Source of the DNA: Amblyomma americanum | Lineage: Eukaryota > Arthropoda > Arachnida > Ixodida > Ixodidae | Direction of reading: 5' to 3' | NCBI RefSeq assembly: GCF_052857255.1 | Contig: NC_135504.1 | Coordinates: 147,524,121 to 147,588,120 of the forward strand | Length of the DNA: 64,000 nucleotides | Shown: piece by piece, positions 22,478-34,600 of the stretch | How the letters are laid out: each line of letters starts with the position of its first letter | Numbering within the stretch: position 1 is the stretch's first letter | Notes under the pieces: generated by a model | The model's input: only the letters and a program-made list of their open reading frames with translations | Databases searched by the model: none | Told to the model about the DNA's origin: nothing | Made by a program: the position numbers and the translations under genes

Positions 22478-24779
22478 AAAGTTTTGACGCGTGTCACAGG
22501 GACACTTGTAAAACCGATGTGTTCTGATTTAGCTCATCTCGGTCTAAAACAGCTAGTTTCGTTGTATTAAGCACTAATACATGCTTTTCGCGCAGTTATA
22601 AGAGAAAAAGTTTTGACGCGTATCAGAGGAACACATGTAAAACCGATGTGTTGTGATTTAGCTCGTGTCGGTCTAAAACAGCTTGTTTCGTTGTATTAAG
22701 CACGAATACATGCTTTTCGCGCAGTTATAAGAGAAAAAGTTTTGACGCGTGCCACAGGGACACTTGTAAAACCGGTGTTCAGATTTACCTCGTTTCGGAC
22801 TAAAACAGCTTGTTTCGTTGGATTAAGCACAAATACATGCTTTTCGCGCAGTTATAAGAGAAAAAAGTTTTGACGCGTATCACATGGACACATTTAAAAC
22901 CGATGTTTTCAGATTTAGCTCGTTTCGGTCTAAAACAGCTTGTTTCGTTGTATTAAGCAAGAATACATGCTTTTCGCGCAGTTATAAGAGAAAAAGATTT
23001 GACGCGTTTCACAGGGACACTTGTAAAACCGATGTGTTCAGATTTAGCTCGTTTCGGTCTAAAACAACTTGTTTCGTTGTATTAAACACGAATACATGCT
23101 TTTCGCGCAGTTATAAGAGAAAAAGTTTTGACGCGTATCAGAGGAAGACTTGTAAAACCGATGTGTTCAGATCTTGCTCGTTTCGGTCTAAAACAGCTTG
23201 TTTCGTTGTATTAAGCACGAATACACGCTCTTAGCGCAGTTATAAGAGAAAACGTTTCGACGCGTATCACATGGACACTTGTAAAACCGATGTGTTTAGA
23301 TCTAGCTCATCTCGGTCTAAAACAGCTAGTTTCGTTGTATTAAGCAAGAATACATGCTTTTCGCGCAGTTATAAGAGAAAAAGTTCTGACGCGTATTAGA
23401 GGGACTTGTAAAACCGATGTGTTCAGATTTAGCTCATCTCGGTCTAAAACAGCTTGTTTCGTTGTATTAAGCACGAATACATGTTTTCGCGCAGTTATAA
23501 GAGAAAAAGTTTTGACGCGTTTCACAGGGACACTTGTAAAACCGATGTCTTCAGATTTAGCTCGTATCGGTCTAAAACAACTTGTTTCGTTGTATTAAGC
23601 AAGAATACAATGCTTTTCGCGCAGTTATAGGAGAAAAAGTTTTGACGCGTTTCACAGGGACACTTGTAAAACCGATGTGTTCAGATTTAGCTCGTTTCGG
23701 TCTAAAACAACTTGTTTCGTTGTATTAAGAACGAATACATGCTTTTCGCGCAGTTATAAGAGAAAAAGTTTTGACGCGTGCCACAGGGACACTTGTAAAA
23801 CCGATGTGTTCAGATTTAGCTCATCTCGGTCTAAAACAGCTAGTTTCGTTGTATTAAGCACGAATACATGCTTTTCGCGCAGTTATAAGAGAAAAAGGTT
23901 TGACGCGTATCACATGGACACTTGTAAAACCGATGTGTTCAGATCTAGCTCTTTTTGGTCTAAAACAGCTTGTTTCGTTGTATTAAGCACGAATACATGC
24001 TGTTCGCGCAGTTATAAGAGAAAAAGTTTTGACGCGTGTCACAGGGACACTTGTAAAACCGATGTGTTCAGATTTAGCTCATCTCGGTCTAAACAGCTAG
24101 TCTCGTTGTATTAAGCAAGAATACATGCTTTTCGCGCAGTTATAAGAGAAAAAGTTCTGACGCGTGTCACAGGGACACTTGTAAAACCGATGTGTTCAGA
24201 TTTAGCTCGTTTCGGTCTAAAACAACTTGTTTCGTTGTATTAAGCATGAATACATGCTTTTCGCGCAGTTATAAGAGAAAAAGTTTTGACGCGTATCACG
24301 TGGATACTTGTAAAACCGATGTGTTTAGATATAGCTTGTTTTGGTATAAAACAGCTTGTTTCGTTGTTTTAAGCACGAATACGTGCTTTTCGCGTAGTTA
24401 TAGAAGAAAAAGTTTTGACGCGTATTAGAGGGACTTGTAAAACCGATGTGTTCAGATTTAGCTCATCTCGGTCTAAAACAGCTTGTTTCGTTGTATTAAG
24501 CACGAATACATGCTTTTCGCGCAGTTATAAGAGAAAAAGTTTTGACGCGTATCACATGGACACTTGTAAAACCGACGTGTTCAGATCTAGCTCGTTTTGG
24601 TCTAAAACAGCTTGCTTCGTTGTATTAAGCACGAATACATGCTTTTCGCGCAGTTATAAGAGAAAAAGTTTTGACGCGTGTCACAGGGACACTTGTAAAA
24701 CCGATGTGTTCAGATTTAGCTCATCTCGGTCTAAAACAGCTAGTTTCGTTGTATTAAGCACGAATACATGCTTTTCGCG
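22478..24779. repeat. Block A segment joined to a 12-monomer unit
   Basis: From 22478 to about 23300 the sequence matches 5486-6310 (offset 16989 bp) and 985-1817 (offset 21493 bp), including the CACATGTAAAACC linker, the ACCGGTGTTCAG joint and class VI. From about 23300 it follows the short-unit series of 16736 onward at offset 6564 bp, up to about 24800. Small private changes include ATACACGCTC near 23224 and GATGTCTTCAG near 23547. Confidence 0.85.
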
Positions 24780-26910
24780 CAGTTATAGGAGAAAAAGTTT
24801 TGACGCGTTTCACAGGGACACTTGTAAAACCGATGTGTTCAGATTTAGCTCGTTTCGGTCTAAAACAACTTGTTTCGTTGTATTAAGAACGAATACATGC
24901 TTTTCGCGCAGTTATAAGAGAAAAAGTTTTGACGCGTGCCACAGGGACACTTGTAAAACCGATGTGTTCAGATTTAGCTCATCTCGGTCTAAAACAGCTA
25001 GTTTCGTTGTATTAAGCACGAATACATGCTTTTCGCGCAGTTATAAGAGAAAAAGGTTTGACGCGTATCACATGGACACTTGTAAAACCGATGTGTTCCG
25101 ATCTAGCTCTTTTTGGTCTAAAACAGCTTGTTTCGTTGTATTAAGCACGAATACATGCTGTTCGCGCAGTTATAAGAGAAAAAGTTTTGACGCGTGTCAC
25201 AGGGACACTTGTAAAACCGATGTGTTCAGATTTAGCTCATCTCGGTCTAAACAGCTAGTCTCGTTGTATTAAGCAAGAATACATGCTTTTCGCGCAGTTA
25301 TAAGAGAAAAAGTTCTGACGCGTGTCACAGGGACACTTGTAAAACCGATGTGTTCAGATTTAGCTCGTTTCGGTCTAAAACAACTTGTTTCGTTGTATTA
25401 AGCATGAATACATGCTTTTCGCGCAGTTATAAGAGAAAAAGTTTTGACGCGTATCACGTGGATACTTGTAAAACCGATGTGTTTAGATATAGCTTGTTTT
25501 GGTATAAAACAGCTTGTTTCGTTGTTTTAGGCACGAATACGTGCTTTTCGCGTAGTTATAGAAGAAAAAGTTTTGACGCGTATTAGAGGGACTTGTAAAA
25601 CCGATGTGTTCAGATTTAGCTCATCTCGGTCTAAAACAGCTTGTTTCGTTGTATTAAGCACGAATACATGCTTTTCGCGCAGTTATAAGAGAAAAAGTTT
25701 TGACGCGTATCACATGGACACTTGTAAAACCAACGTGTTCAGATCTAGCTCGTTTTGGTCTAAAACAGCTTGCTTCGTTGTATTAAGCACGAATACATGC
25801 TTTTCGCGCAGTTATAAGAGAAAAAGTTTTGACGCGTGTCACAGGGACACTTGTAAAACCGATGTGTTCAGATTTAGCTCATCTCGGTCTAAAACAGCTA
25901 GTTTCGTTGTATTAAGCACGAATACATGCTTTTCGCGCAGTTATAGGAGAAAAAGTTTTGACGCGTATCAGAGGAACACTTGTAAAACCGATGTGTTGTG
26001 ATTTAGCTCGTTTCGGTCAAAAAACAGCTTGTTTCGTTGTATTAAGCACGAATACATGCTTTTCGCGCAGTTATAAGAGAAAAAGTTTTGACGCGTATCG
26101 GAGGAACACTTGTAAAACCGATGTGTTGTGATTTAGCTCCTTTCGGTCTAAAACAGCTTGTTTCGTTGTATTAAGAAAGAATACATGCTTTTTGCGCAGT
26201 TATAAGAGAAAAAGTTTTGACGCGTGTCACAGGGACACTTGTAAAACCGATGTGTTCAGATTTACCTCGTTTCGGTCTAAAACAGCTTGTTTCGTTGTAT
26301 TAAGCAAGAATACATGCTTTTCGCGCAGTTATAAGAGAAAAAGTTCTGGCGCGTGTTACAGGGACACTTGTAAAACCGATGTGTTCAGATTTAGCTCGTT
26401 TCGGTCTAAAACAACTTGTTTCGTTGTATTAAGCATGAATACATGCTTTTCGCGCAGTTATAAGAGAAAACGTTTTGACGCGTATCACCTGAATACTTGT
26501 AAAACCGATGTGTTTAGATATAGCTCGTTTTGGTATAAAACAGCTTGTTTCGTTGTTTTAAGCACGAATACGTGCTTTTCGCGTAGTTATAGAAGAAAAA
26601 GTTTTGACGTGTATTAGAGGGACTTGTAAAACCGATGTGTTCGGATTTAGCTCATCTCGGTCTAAAACAGCTTGTTTCGTTGTATTAAGCACGAATACAT
26701 GCTTTTCGCGCAGTTATAGGAGAAAAAGTTTTGACGCGTATCAGAGGAACACTTGTAAAACCGATGTGCTGTGATTTAGCTCGTTTCGGTCAAAAACAGC
26801 TTGTTTCGTTGTATTAAGCACGAATACATGCTTATCGCGCAGTTATAAGAGAAAAAGTTTTGACGCGTATCAGAGGAACACTTGTAAAACCGATGTGTTG
26901 TGATTTAGCT
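24780..26910. repeat. Higher-order block F, copy 2
   Basis: This copy of 17058-19188 lies at offset 7722 bp. Its first 9 monomers also repeat 23677 onward at 1158 bp, so the same 9-monomer step that operates near 14-15.5 kb is present here. Because no short monomer falls at the join, the forward frame stays open from 24415 to 25272 (285 codons), the longest open stretch in the window. Confidence 0.87.
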
Positions 26911-29395
26911 CGTTTCGGTCTAAAACAGCTTGTTTCGTTGTATTAAGGAAGAATATATGCTTTTTGCGCAGTTATAAGAGAAAAAGTTTTGACGCGTGTC
27001 ACAGGGACACTTGTAAAACCGATGTGTTCAGATTTACCTCGTTTCGGTCTAAAACAGCTTGTTTCGTTGGATTAAGCACGAATACATGCTTTTCGCGCAG
27101 CTATAAGTGAAAAAGTTTTGGCGCGTTTCACATGGACACTTGTAAAACCGATGTGTTCAGATCTAGCTCGTTTTGGTCTAAAACAGCTTGTTTCGTTGTA
27201 TTAAGCACGAACACAATCTTTTCGCGCAGTTATTAGAGAAAAAGTTTTGACGCGTATCACATGGACACTTTTAAAACCGATGTGTTCAGATTTAGCTCGT
27301 TTCGGTCTAAAACAGCTAGTTTCGTTGAATTAAGCACGAATACATGCTTTTCGCGCAGTTATAAGAGAAAAAGTTTTGACGCGTATCAGAGGAACACTTG
27401 TAAAACCGATGTGTAGTGATTTAGCTCGTTTCGGTCTAAAACAGCTTGTTTCGTTGTATTAAGGAATACATACTTTTCGCGCAGTTATAAGAGAAAAAGT
27501 TTTGACGCGTGTCACAGGGACACTTGTAAAACCGATGTGTTCAGATTTAGCTCGTTTCGGTCTAAAACAACTTGTTTCGTTGTATTAAGCAAGAATACGT
27601 GCTTTTCGCGTAGTTATAGAAGAAAAAGTTCTGACGCGTATTAGAAGGACTTGTAAAACCGATGTGTTCAGATTTAGCTCATCTCGGTCTAAAACAGCTT
27701 GTTTTGTTGTATTAAGCACGAATACATGCTTTTCGCGCAGTTATAAGAGAAATGTTTTGACGCGTATCAGAGGAAGACTTGTAAAACCGATGTGTTCAGA
27801 TCTAGCTCGTTTCGGTCTAAAACAGCTTGTTTCGTTGTATTAATCACGAATACATGCTTTTAGCGCAGTTATAGGAGAAAATGTTTTGACGCGTATTTGA
27901 GGGACTTGTAAAACCGATGTGTTCAGATTTAGCTCATCTCGGTCTAAAACAGCTTGTTTCGTTGTATTAAGCACGAATACATGCTTTTCGCGCAGTTATA
28001 AGAGAAAAAGTTTTGACGCCTATCACATGGACACTTGTAAAACCTATGTGTTCAGATCTAGCTCGTTTTGGTCTAAAACAGCTTGTTTCTTTGTATTAAG
28101 CAAGAATACATGCTTTTCGCGCAGTTATAAGAGAAAAAGTTTTGACGCGTTTCACAGGGACACTGTAAAACCAATGTGTTCAGATTTAGCTCGTTTCGGT
28201 CTAAAACAACTTGTTTCGTTGTATTAAGCACGAATACATGCTTTTCGCGCAGTTATAAGAGAAAAAGTTTTGACGCGTATCACGTGGATACTTGTAAACC
28301 CGATGTGTTCAGATCTAGCTCGTTTTGGTCTAAAACAGCTTGTTTCGTTGTATTAAGCAAGAATACATGCTTTTCGCGCAGTTATAAGAGAAAAAGTTTT
28401 GACGCGTGTCACAGGGACACTTGTAAAACCGATGTGTTCTGATTTAGCTCATCTCGGTCTAAAACAGCTAGTTTCGTTGTATTAAGCACTAATACATGCT
28501 TTTCGCGCAGTTATAAGAGAAAAAGTTTTGACGCGTATCAGAGGAACACATGTAAAACCGATGTGTTGTGATTTAGCTCGTGTCGGTCTAAAACAGCTTG
28601 TTTCGTTGTATTAAGCACGAATACATGCTTTTCGCGCAGTTATAAGAGAAAAAGTTTTGACGCGTGCCACAGGGACACTTGTAAAACCGGTGTTCAGATT
28701 TACCTCGTTTCGGACTAAAACAGCTTGTTTCGTTGGATTAAGCACAAATACATGCTTTTCGCGCAGTTATAAGAGAAAAAAGTTTTGACGCGTATCACAT
28801 GGACACATTTAAAACCGATGTTTTCAGATTTAGCTTGTTTCGGTCTAAAACAGCTTGTTTCGTTGTATTAAGCAAGAATACATGCTTTTCGCGCAGTTAT
28901 AAGAGAAAAAGATTTGACGCGTTTCACAGGGACACTTGTAAAACCGATGTGTTCAGATTTAGCTCGTTTCGGTCTAAAACAACTTGTTTCGTTGTATTAA
29001 ACACGAATACATGCTTTTCGCGCAGTTATAAGAGAAAAAGTTTTGACGCGTATCAGAGGAAGACTTGTAAAACCGATGTGTTCAGATCTAGCTCGTTTCG
29101 GTCTAAAACAGCTTGTTTCGTTGTATTAAGCACGAATACATGCTCTTAGCGCAGTTATAAGAGAAAACGTTTCGACGCGTATCACATGGACACTTGTAAA
29201 ACCGATGTGTTTAGATCTAGCTCATCTCGGTCTAAAACAGCTAGTTTCGTTGTATTAAGCAAGAATACATGCTTTTCGCGCAGTTATAAGAGAAAAAGTT
29301 CTGACGCGTATTAGAGGGACTTGTAAAACCGATGTGTTCAGATTTAGCTCATCTCGGTCTAAAACAGCTTGTTTCGTTGTATTAAGCACGAATAC
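26911..29395. repeat. Block A, copy 3, with flanks
   Basis: This matches 4010-6490 at an offset of about 22904 bp, including the chimeric junction monomer (27538-27664), AAGTGAAAAAGTTTTGGCGCG and the GTGTAGTGATTTAG head. Relative to its partner it has lost four bases near 27466 (ATTAAGGAATAC against ATTAAGGAAGAATAC) and has gained ATAGGAGAAAATG near 27871. The rest differs by scattered single bases. Confidence 0.87.
27538..27664. repeat. Chimeric monomer, copy of that at 4634
   Basis: It has the same class I head and class V tail as 4634-4760, at the constant block offset of 22904 bp. The linker reads ATTAGAAGGACTTG here against ATTAGAAGGGCTTG at 4634. Sharing the same internal switch shows that the recombinant monomer was duplicated as part of a block rather than formed twice. 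Confidence 0.85.
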
Positions 29396-32300
29396 ATGTT
29401 TTCGCGCAGTTATAAGAGAAAAAGTTTTGACGCGTTTCACAGGGACACTTGTAAAACCGATGTGTTCAGATTTAGCTCGTATCGGTCTAAAACAACTTGT
29501 TTCGTTGTATTAAGCAAGAATACAATGCTTTTCGCGCAGTTATAGGAGAAAAAGTTTTGACGCGTTTCACAGGGACACTTGTAAAACCGATGTGTTCAAA
29601 TTTAGCTCGTTTCGGTCTAAAACAACTTGTTTCGTTGTATTAAGAACGAATACATGCTTTTCGCGCAGTTATAGGAGAAAAAGTTTTGACGCGTGCCACA
29701 GGGACACTTGTAAAACCGATGTGTTCAGATTTAGCTCATCTCGGTCTAAAACAGCTAGTTTCGTTGTATTAAGCACGAATACATGCTTTTCGCGCAGTTA
29801 TAAGAGAAAAAGGTTTGACGCGTATCACATGGACACTTGTAAAACCGATGTGTTCAGATCTAGCTCGTTTTGGTCTAAAACAGCTTGTTTCGTTGTATAA
29901 GCACGAATACATGCTGTTCGCGCAGTTATAAGAGAAAAAGTTTTGACGCGTGTCACAGGGACACTTGTAAAACCGATGTGTTCAGATTTAGCTCATCTCG
30001 GTCTAAACAGCTAGTCTCGTTGTATTAAGCAAGAATACATGCTTTTCGCGCAGTTATAAGAGAAAAAGTTCTGACGCGTGTCACAGGGACACTTGTAAAA
30101 CCGATGTGTTCAGATTTAGCTCGTTTCGGTCTAAAACAACTTGTTTCGTTGTATTAAGCATGAATACATGCTTTTCGCGCAGTTATAAGAGAAAAAGTTT
30201 TGACGCGTATCACGTGGATACTTGTAAAACCGATGTGTTTAGATATAGCTTGTTTTGGTATAAAACAGCTTGTTTCGTTGTTTTAAGCACGAATACGTGC
30301 TTTTCGCGTAGTTATAGAAGAAAAAGTTTTGCGCGTATTAGAGGGACTTGTAAAACCGATGTGTTCAGATTTAGCTCATCTCGGTCTAAAACAGCTTGTT
30401 TCGTTGTATTAAGCAAGAATACATGCTTTTCGCGCAGTTATAAGATAAAACGATTTGACGCGTATCAGAGGAACACTTGTAAAACCGATGTGTTGTGATT
30501 TAGCTCGTTTCGGTCTAAAACAGCTTGTTTCGTTGTATTAAGCACGAATACATGCTTTTCGCGCAGTTATAAGAGAAAAAATTTTGACGCGTTTCACAGG
30601 GACACTTGTAAAACCGATGTGTTCAGATTTAGCTCGTTTCGGTTTAAAACAACTTTTTTTGTTGTATTAAGCGCGAATACATGCTTTTCGCGCAGTTATA
30701 AGAGAAAAAGTTTTGACGCGTATCAGAGGAACACTTGTAAGACCGATATGTTGTGATTTAGCTCGTTTCGGTCTAAAACAGCTTGTTTCGTTGTATTATG
30801 CAAGAATACATGCTTTTCGCGCAGTTATAAGAGAAAAAGTTTTGACGCGTGTCACAGGGACACTTGTAAAACCGATGTGTTCAGATTTACCTCGTTTCGG
30901 ACTAACACAGCTTGTTTCGTTGGATTAAGCACGAATACATGCTTTTCGCGCAGTTATAAGAGAAAAAAGTTTTGACGCGTATCACATGGACACATTTCAA
31001 ACCGATGTGTCCAGATTTAGCTCGATTCGGTCTAAAACAGCTTGTTTCGTTGTATCAAGCACGAATACATGCTTTTCGCGCAGTTATAAGAGAAAAAGTT
31101 CTGACGCGTATCACATGGACACTTGTAAAACCGATGTGTTCAGATTTAGCTCGTTTCGGTCTAAAACAACTTGTTTCGTTGTATTAAGCACGAATACATG
31201 CTTTTCGCGCAGTTATAAGAGAAAAAGTTTTGACGCGTTTCACAGGGACACTTGTGAAACCGATGTGTTTAGATATAGCTCGTTTCGGTCTAAAACAGCT
31301 TGTTTCGTTGTATTAAGCAAGAATACATGCTTTTCGCGCAGTTATAAGAGAAAAAGTTTTGACGCGTGTCACAGGGACACTTGTAAAACCGGTGTTCAGA
31401 TTTACCTTGTTTCGGACTAAAACAGCTTGTTTCGTTGGATTAAGCACGATTACATGCTTTTCGCGCAGTTATAAGAGAAAAAAGTTTTGACGCGTATCAC
31501 ATGGACACTTGTAAAACCGATGTGTTCAGATTTAGCTCGTTTCGGTCTAAAACAACTTGTTTCGTTGTATTAAGCACGAATACACGCTTTTAGCGCAGTT
31601 ATAAGAGAAAAAGTTTTGACGCGTATCACATGGACACTTGTAAAACCGGTGTTCAGATTTACCTCGTTTCGGACAAAAACAGCTTGTTTCGTTGGATTAA
31701 GCACGAATACATGCATTTTGCGCAGTTATAAGAGAAAAAAGCTTTGACGCGTATCACATGGACACATTGAAAACCGATGTTTTCAGATTTAGCTCGTTTT
31801 GGTATAAAACAGCTTGTTTCGTTGTATTAAGCAAGAATACATGCTTTTCGCGCAGTTATAAGAGAAAAAGATTTGACGCGTTTCACAGGGACACTTGTAA
31901 AACCGATGTGTTCAGATTTAGCTCGTTTCGGTCTAAAACAACTTGTTTCGTTGTATTAAGCACGAATACATGCTTTTCGCGCAGTTATAAGAGAAAAAGT
32001 TTTGACGCGTGTCACAGGGACACTTGTAAAACCGATGTGTTTAGATATAGCTCGTTTTGGTATAAAACAGCTTGTTTCGTTGTTTTAAGCAAGAATACGT
32101 GCTTTTCGCGTAGTTATAGAAGAAAAGGTTCTGAGGCGTATTACAGGGACTTGTAAAACCGATGTGTTCAGATTTAGCTCATCTAGGTCTAAAACAGCTT
32201 GTTTCGTTGTATTAAGCACGAATACATGCTTTTCGCGCAGTTATAAGAGAAAAAGTTTTGACGCGTATCAGAGGAAGAGTTGTAAAACCGATGTGTTCAG

Positions 32301-32612
32301 ATCTAGCTCGTTTCGGTCTAAAACAGCTTGTTTCATTGTATTAATCACGAATACATGCTCTTAGCGCAGTTATAAGAGAAAAAGTTTTGACGCGTGTCAC
32401 AGGGACATTTGTAAAACCGATGTGTTCAGATTTACCTCGTTTCGGTCTAAAACAGCTAGTTTCGTTGTATTAAGCAAGAATACATGCTTTTCGCGCAGTT
32501 ATAAGAGAAAAAGTTCTGACGCGTATTAGAGGGAATTGTAAAACCGATGTGTTCAGATTTAGCTCATCTCGGTCTAAAACAGCTTGTTTCGTTGTATTAA
32601 GCACGAATACAT
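29396..32612. repeat. 25-monomer (3217-bp) unit, copy 1
   Basis: The unit runs through the I-II-III-II series, a class V monomer, then class IV (GATAAAACG), VI-VII and V monomers. Its left part follows 6490-7170 (offset 22904 bp), and its right part follows 8907-11129 (offset 21483 bp). It is therefore a fusion, with the switch in the monomer near 30360-30440. Private marks are GTTGTATAAGCAC (one T lost near 29898), AGTTTTGCGCG (one A lost near 30331) and AACTTTTTTTGTTG. Confidence 0.86.
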
Positions 32613-34600
32613 GTTTTCGCGCAGTTATAAGAGAAAAAGTTTTGACCCGTTTCACAGGGACACTTGTAAAACCGATGTGTTCAGATTTAGCTCGTATCGG
32701 TCTAAAACAACTTGTTTCGTTGTATTAAGCAAGAATACAATGCTTTTCGCGCAGTTATAGGAGAAAAAGTTTTGACGCGTTTCACAGGGACACTTGTAAA
32801 ACCGATGTGTTCAGATTTAGCTCGTTTCGGTCTAAAACAACTTGTTTCGTTGTATTAAGAACGAATACATGCTTTTCGCGCAGTTATAGGAGAAAAAGTT
32901 TTGACGCGTGCCACAGGGACACTTGTAAAACCGATGTGTTCAGATTTAGCTCATCTCGGTCTAAAACAGCTAGTTTCGTTGTATTAAGCACGAATACATG
33001 CTTTTCGCGCAGTTATAAGAGAAAAAGGTTTGACGCGTATCACATGGACACTTGTAAAACCGATGTGTTCAGATCTAGCTCGTTTTGGTCTAAAACAGCT
33101 TGTTTCGTTGTATTAAGCACGAATACATGCTGTTCGCGCAGTTATAAGAGAAAAAGTTTTGACGCGTGTCACAGGGACACTTTTAAAACCGATGTGTTCA
33201 GATTTAGCTCATCTCGGTCTAAACAGCTAGTCTCGTTGTATTAAGCAAGAATACATGCTTTTCGCGCAGTTATAAGAGAAAAAGTTCTGACGCGTGTCAC
33301 AGGGACACTTGTAAAACCGATGTGTTCAGATTTAGCTCGTTTCGGTCTAAATCAACTTGTTTCGTTGTATTAAGCATGAATACATGCTTTTCGCGCAGTT
33401 ATAAGAGAAAAAGTTTTGACGCGTATCACGTGGATACTTGTAAAACCGATGTGTTTAGATATAGCTTGTTTTGGTATAAAACAGCTTGTTTCGTTGTTTT
33501 AAGCACGAATACGTGCTTTTCGCGTAGTTATAGAAGAAAAAGTTTTGACGCGTATTAGAGGGACTTGTAAAACCGATGTGTTCAGATTTAGCTCATCTCG
33601 GTCTAAAACAGCTTGTTTCGTTGTATTAAGCAAGAATACATGCTTTTCGCGCAGTTATAAGATAAAACGATTTGACGCGTATCAGAGGAACACTTGTAAA
33701 ACCGATGTGTTGTGATTTAGCTCGTTTCGGTCTAAAACAGCTTGTTTCGTTGTATTAAGCACGAATACATGCTTTTCGCGCAGTTATAAGAGAAAAAATT
33801 TTGACGCGTTTCACAGGGACACTTGTAAAACCGATGTGTTCAGATTTAGCTCGTTTCGGTTTAAAACAACTTTTTTTGTTGTATTAAGCGCGAATACATG
33901 CTTTTCGCGCAGTTATAAGAGAAAAAGTTTTGACGCGTATCAGAGGAACACTTGTAAGACCGATATGTTGTGATTTAGCTCGTTTCGGTCTAAAACAGCT
34001 TGTTTCGTTGTATTAAGCAAGAATACATGCTTTTCGCGCAGTTATAAGAGAAAAAGTTTTGACGCGTGTCACAGGGACACTTGTAAAACCGATGTGTTCA
34101 GATTTACCTCGTTTCGGACTAACACAGCTTGTTTCGTTGGATTAAGCACGAATACATGCTTTTCGCGCAGTTATAAGAGAAAAAAGTTTTGACGCGTATC
34201 ACATGGACACATTTCAAACCGATGTGTCCAGATTTAGCTCGATTCGGTCTAAAACAGCTTGTTTCGTTGTATTAAGCACGAATACATGCTTTTCGCGCAG
34301 TTATAAGAGAAAAAGTTTTGACGCGTATCACATGGACAGTTGTAAAACCGATGTGTTCAGATTTAGCTCGTTTCGGTCTAAAACAACTTGTTTCGTTGTA
34401 TTAAGCACGAATACATGCTTTTCGCGCAGTTATAAGAGAAAAAGTTTTGACGCGTATCACATGGACACTTGTAAAACCGATGTGTTCAGATTTAGCTCGT
34501 TTCGGTCTAAAACAACTTGTTTCGTTGTATTAAGCACGAATACATGCTTTTCGCGCAGTTATAAGAGAAAAAGTTTTGACGCGTATCACAGGGACACTTG
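32613..34600. repeat. 25-monomer unit, copy 2 (partial)
   Basis: This matches 29396-31343 at 3215-3217 bp. The shared AACTTTTTTTGTTG mark near 30653 and 33870 confirms the duplication. It lacks the T and A deletions of copy 1, so those arose after the duplication or were corrected. After about 34560 the linker GTATCACAGGGACAC joins to the ACCGGTGTTCAG series at a new offset of 2960 bp, which means two monomers were lost. Confidence 0.86.

Noticed and set aside
24415..25272. Long open reading frame (285 codons) and about 90 shorter ones as protein genes
   Set aside because: All are the same 43-residue translation of the satellite, opened by 129 being divisible by three. Class changes are mostly amino-acid-changing, the frame is broken by 127-, 128- and 130-bp monomers, starts fall at arbitrary ATGs in the linker or head, and no promoter or splice context or recognised domain is seen.
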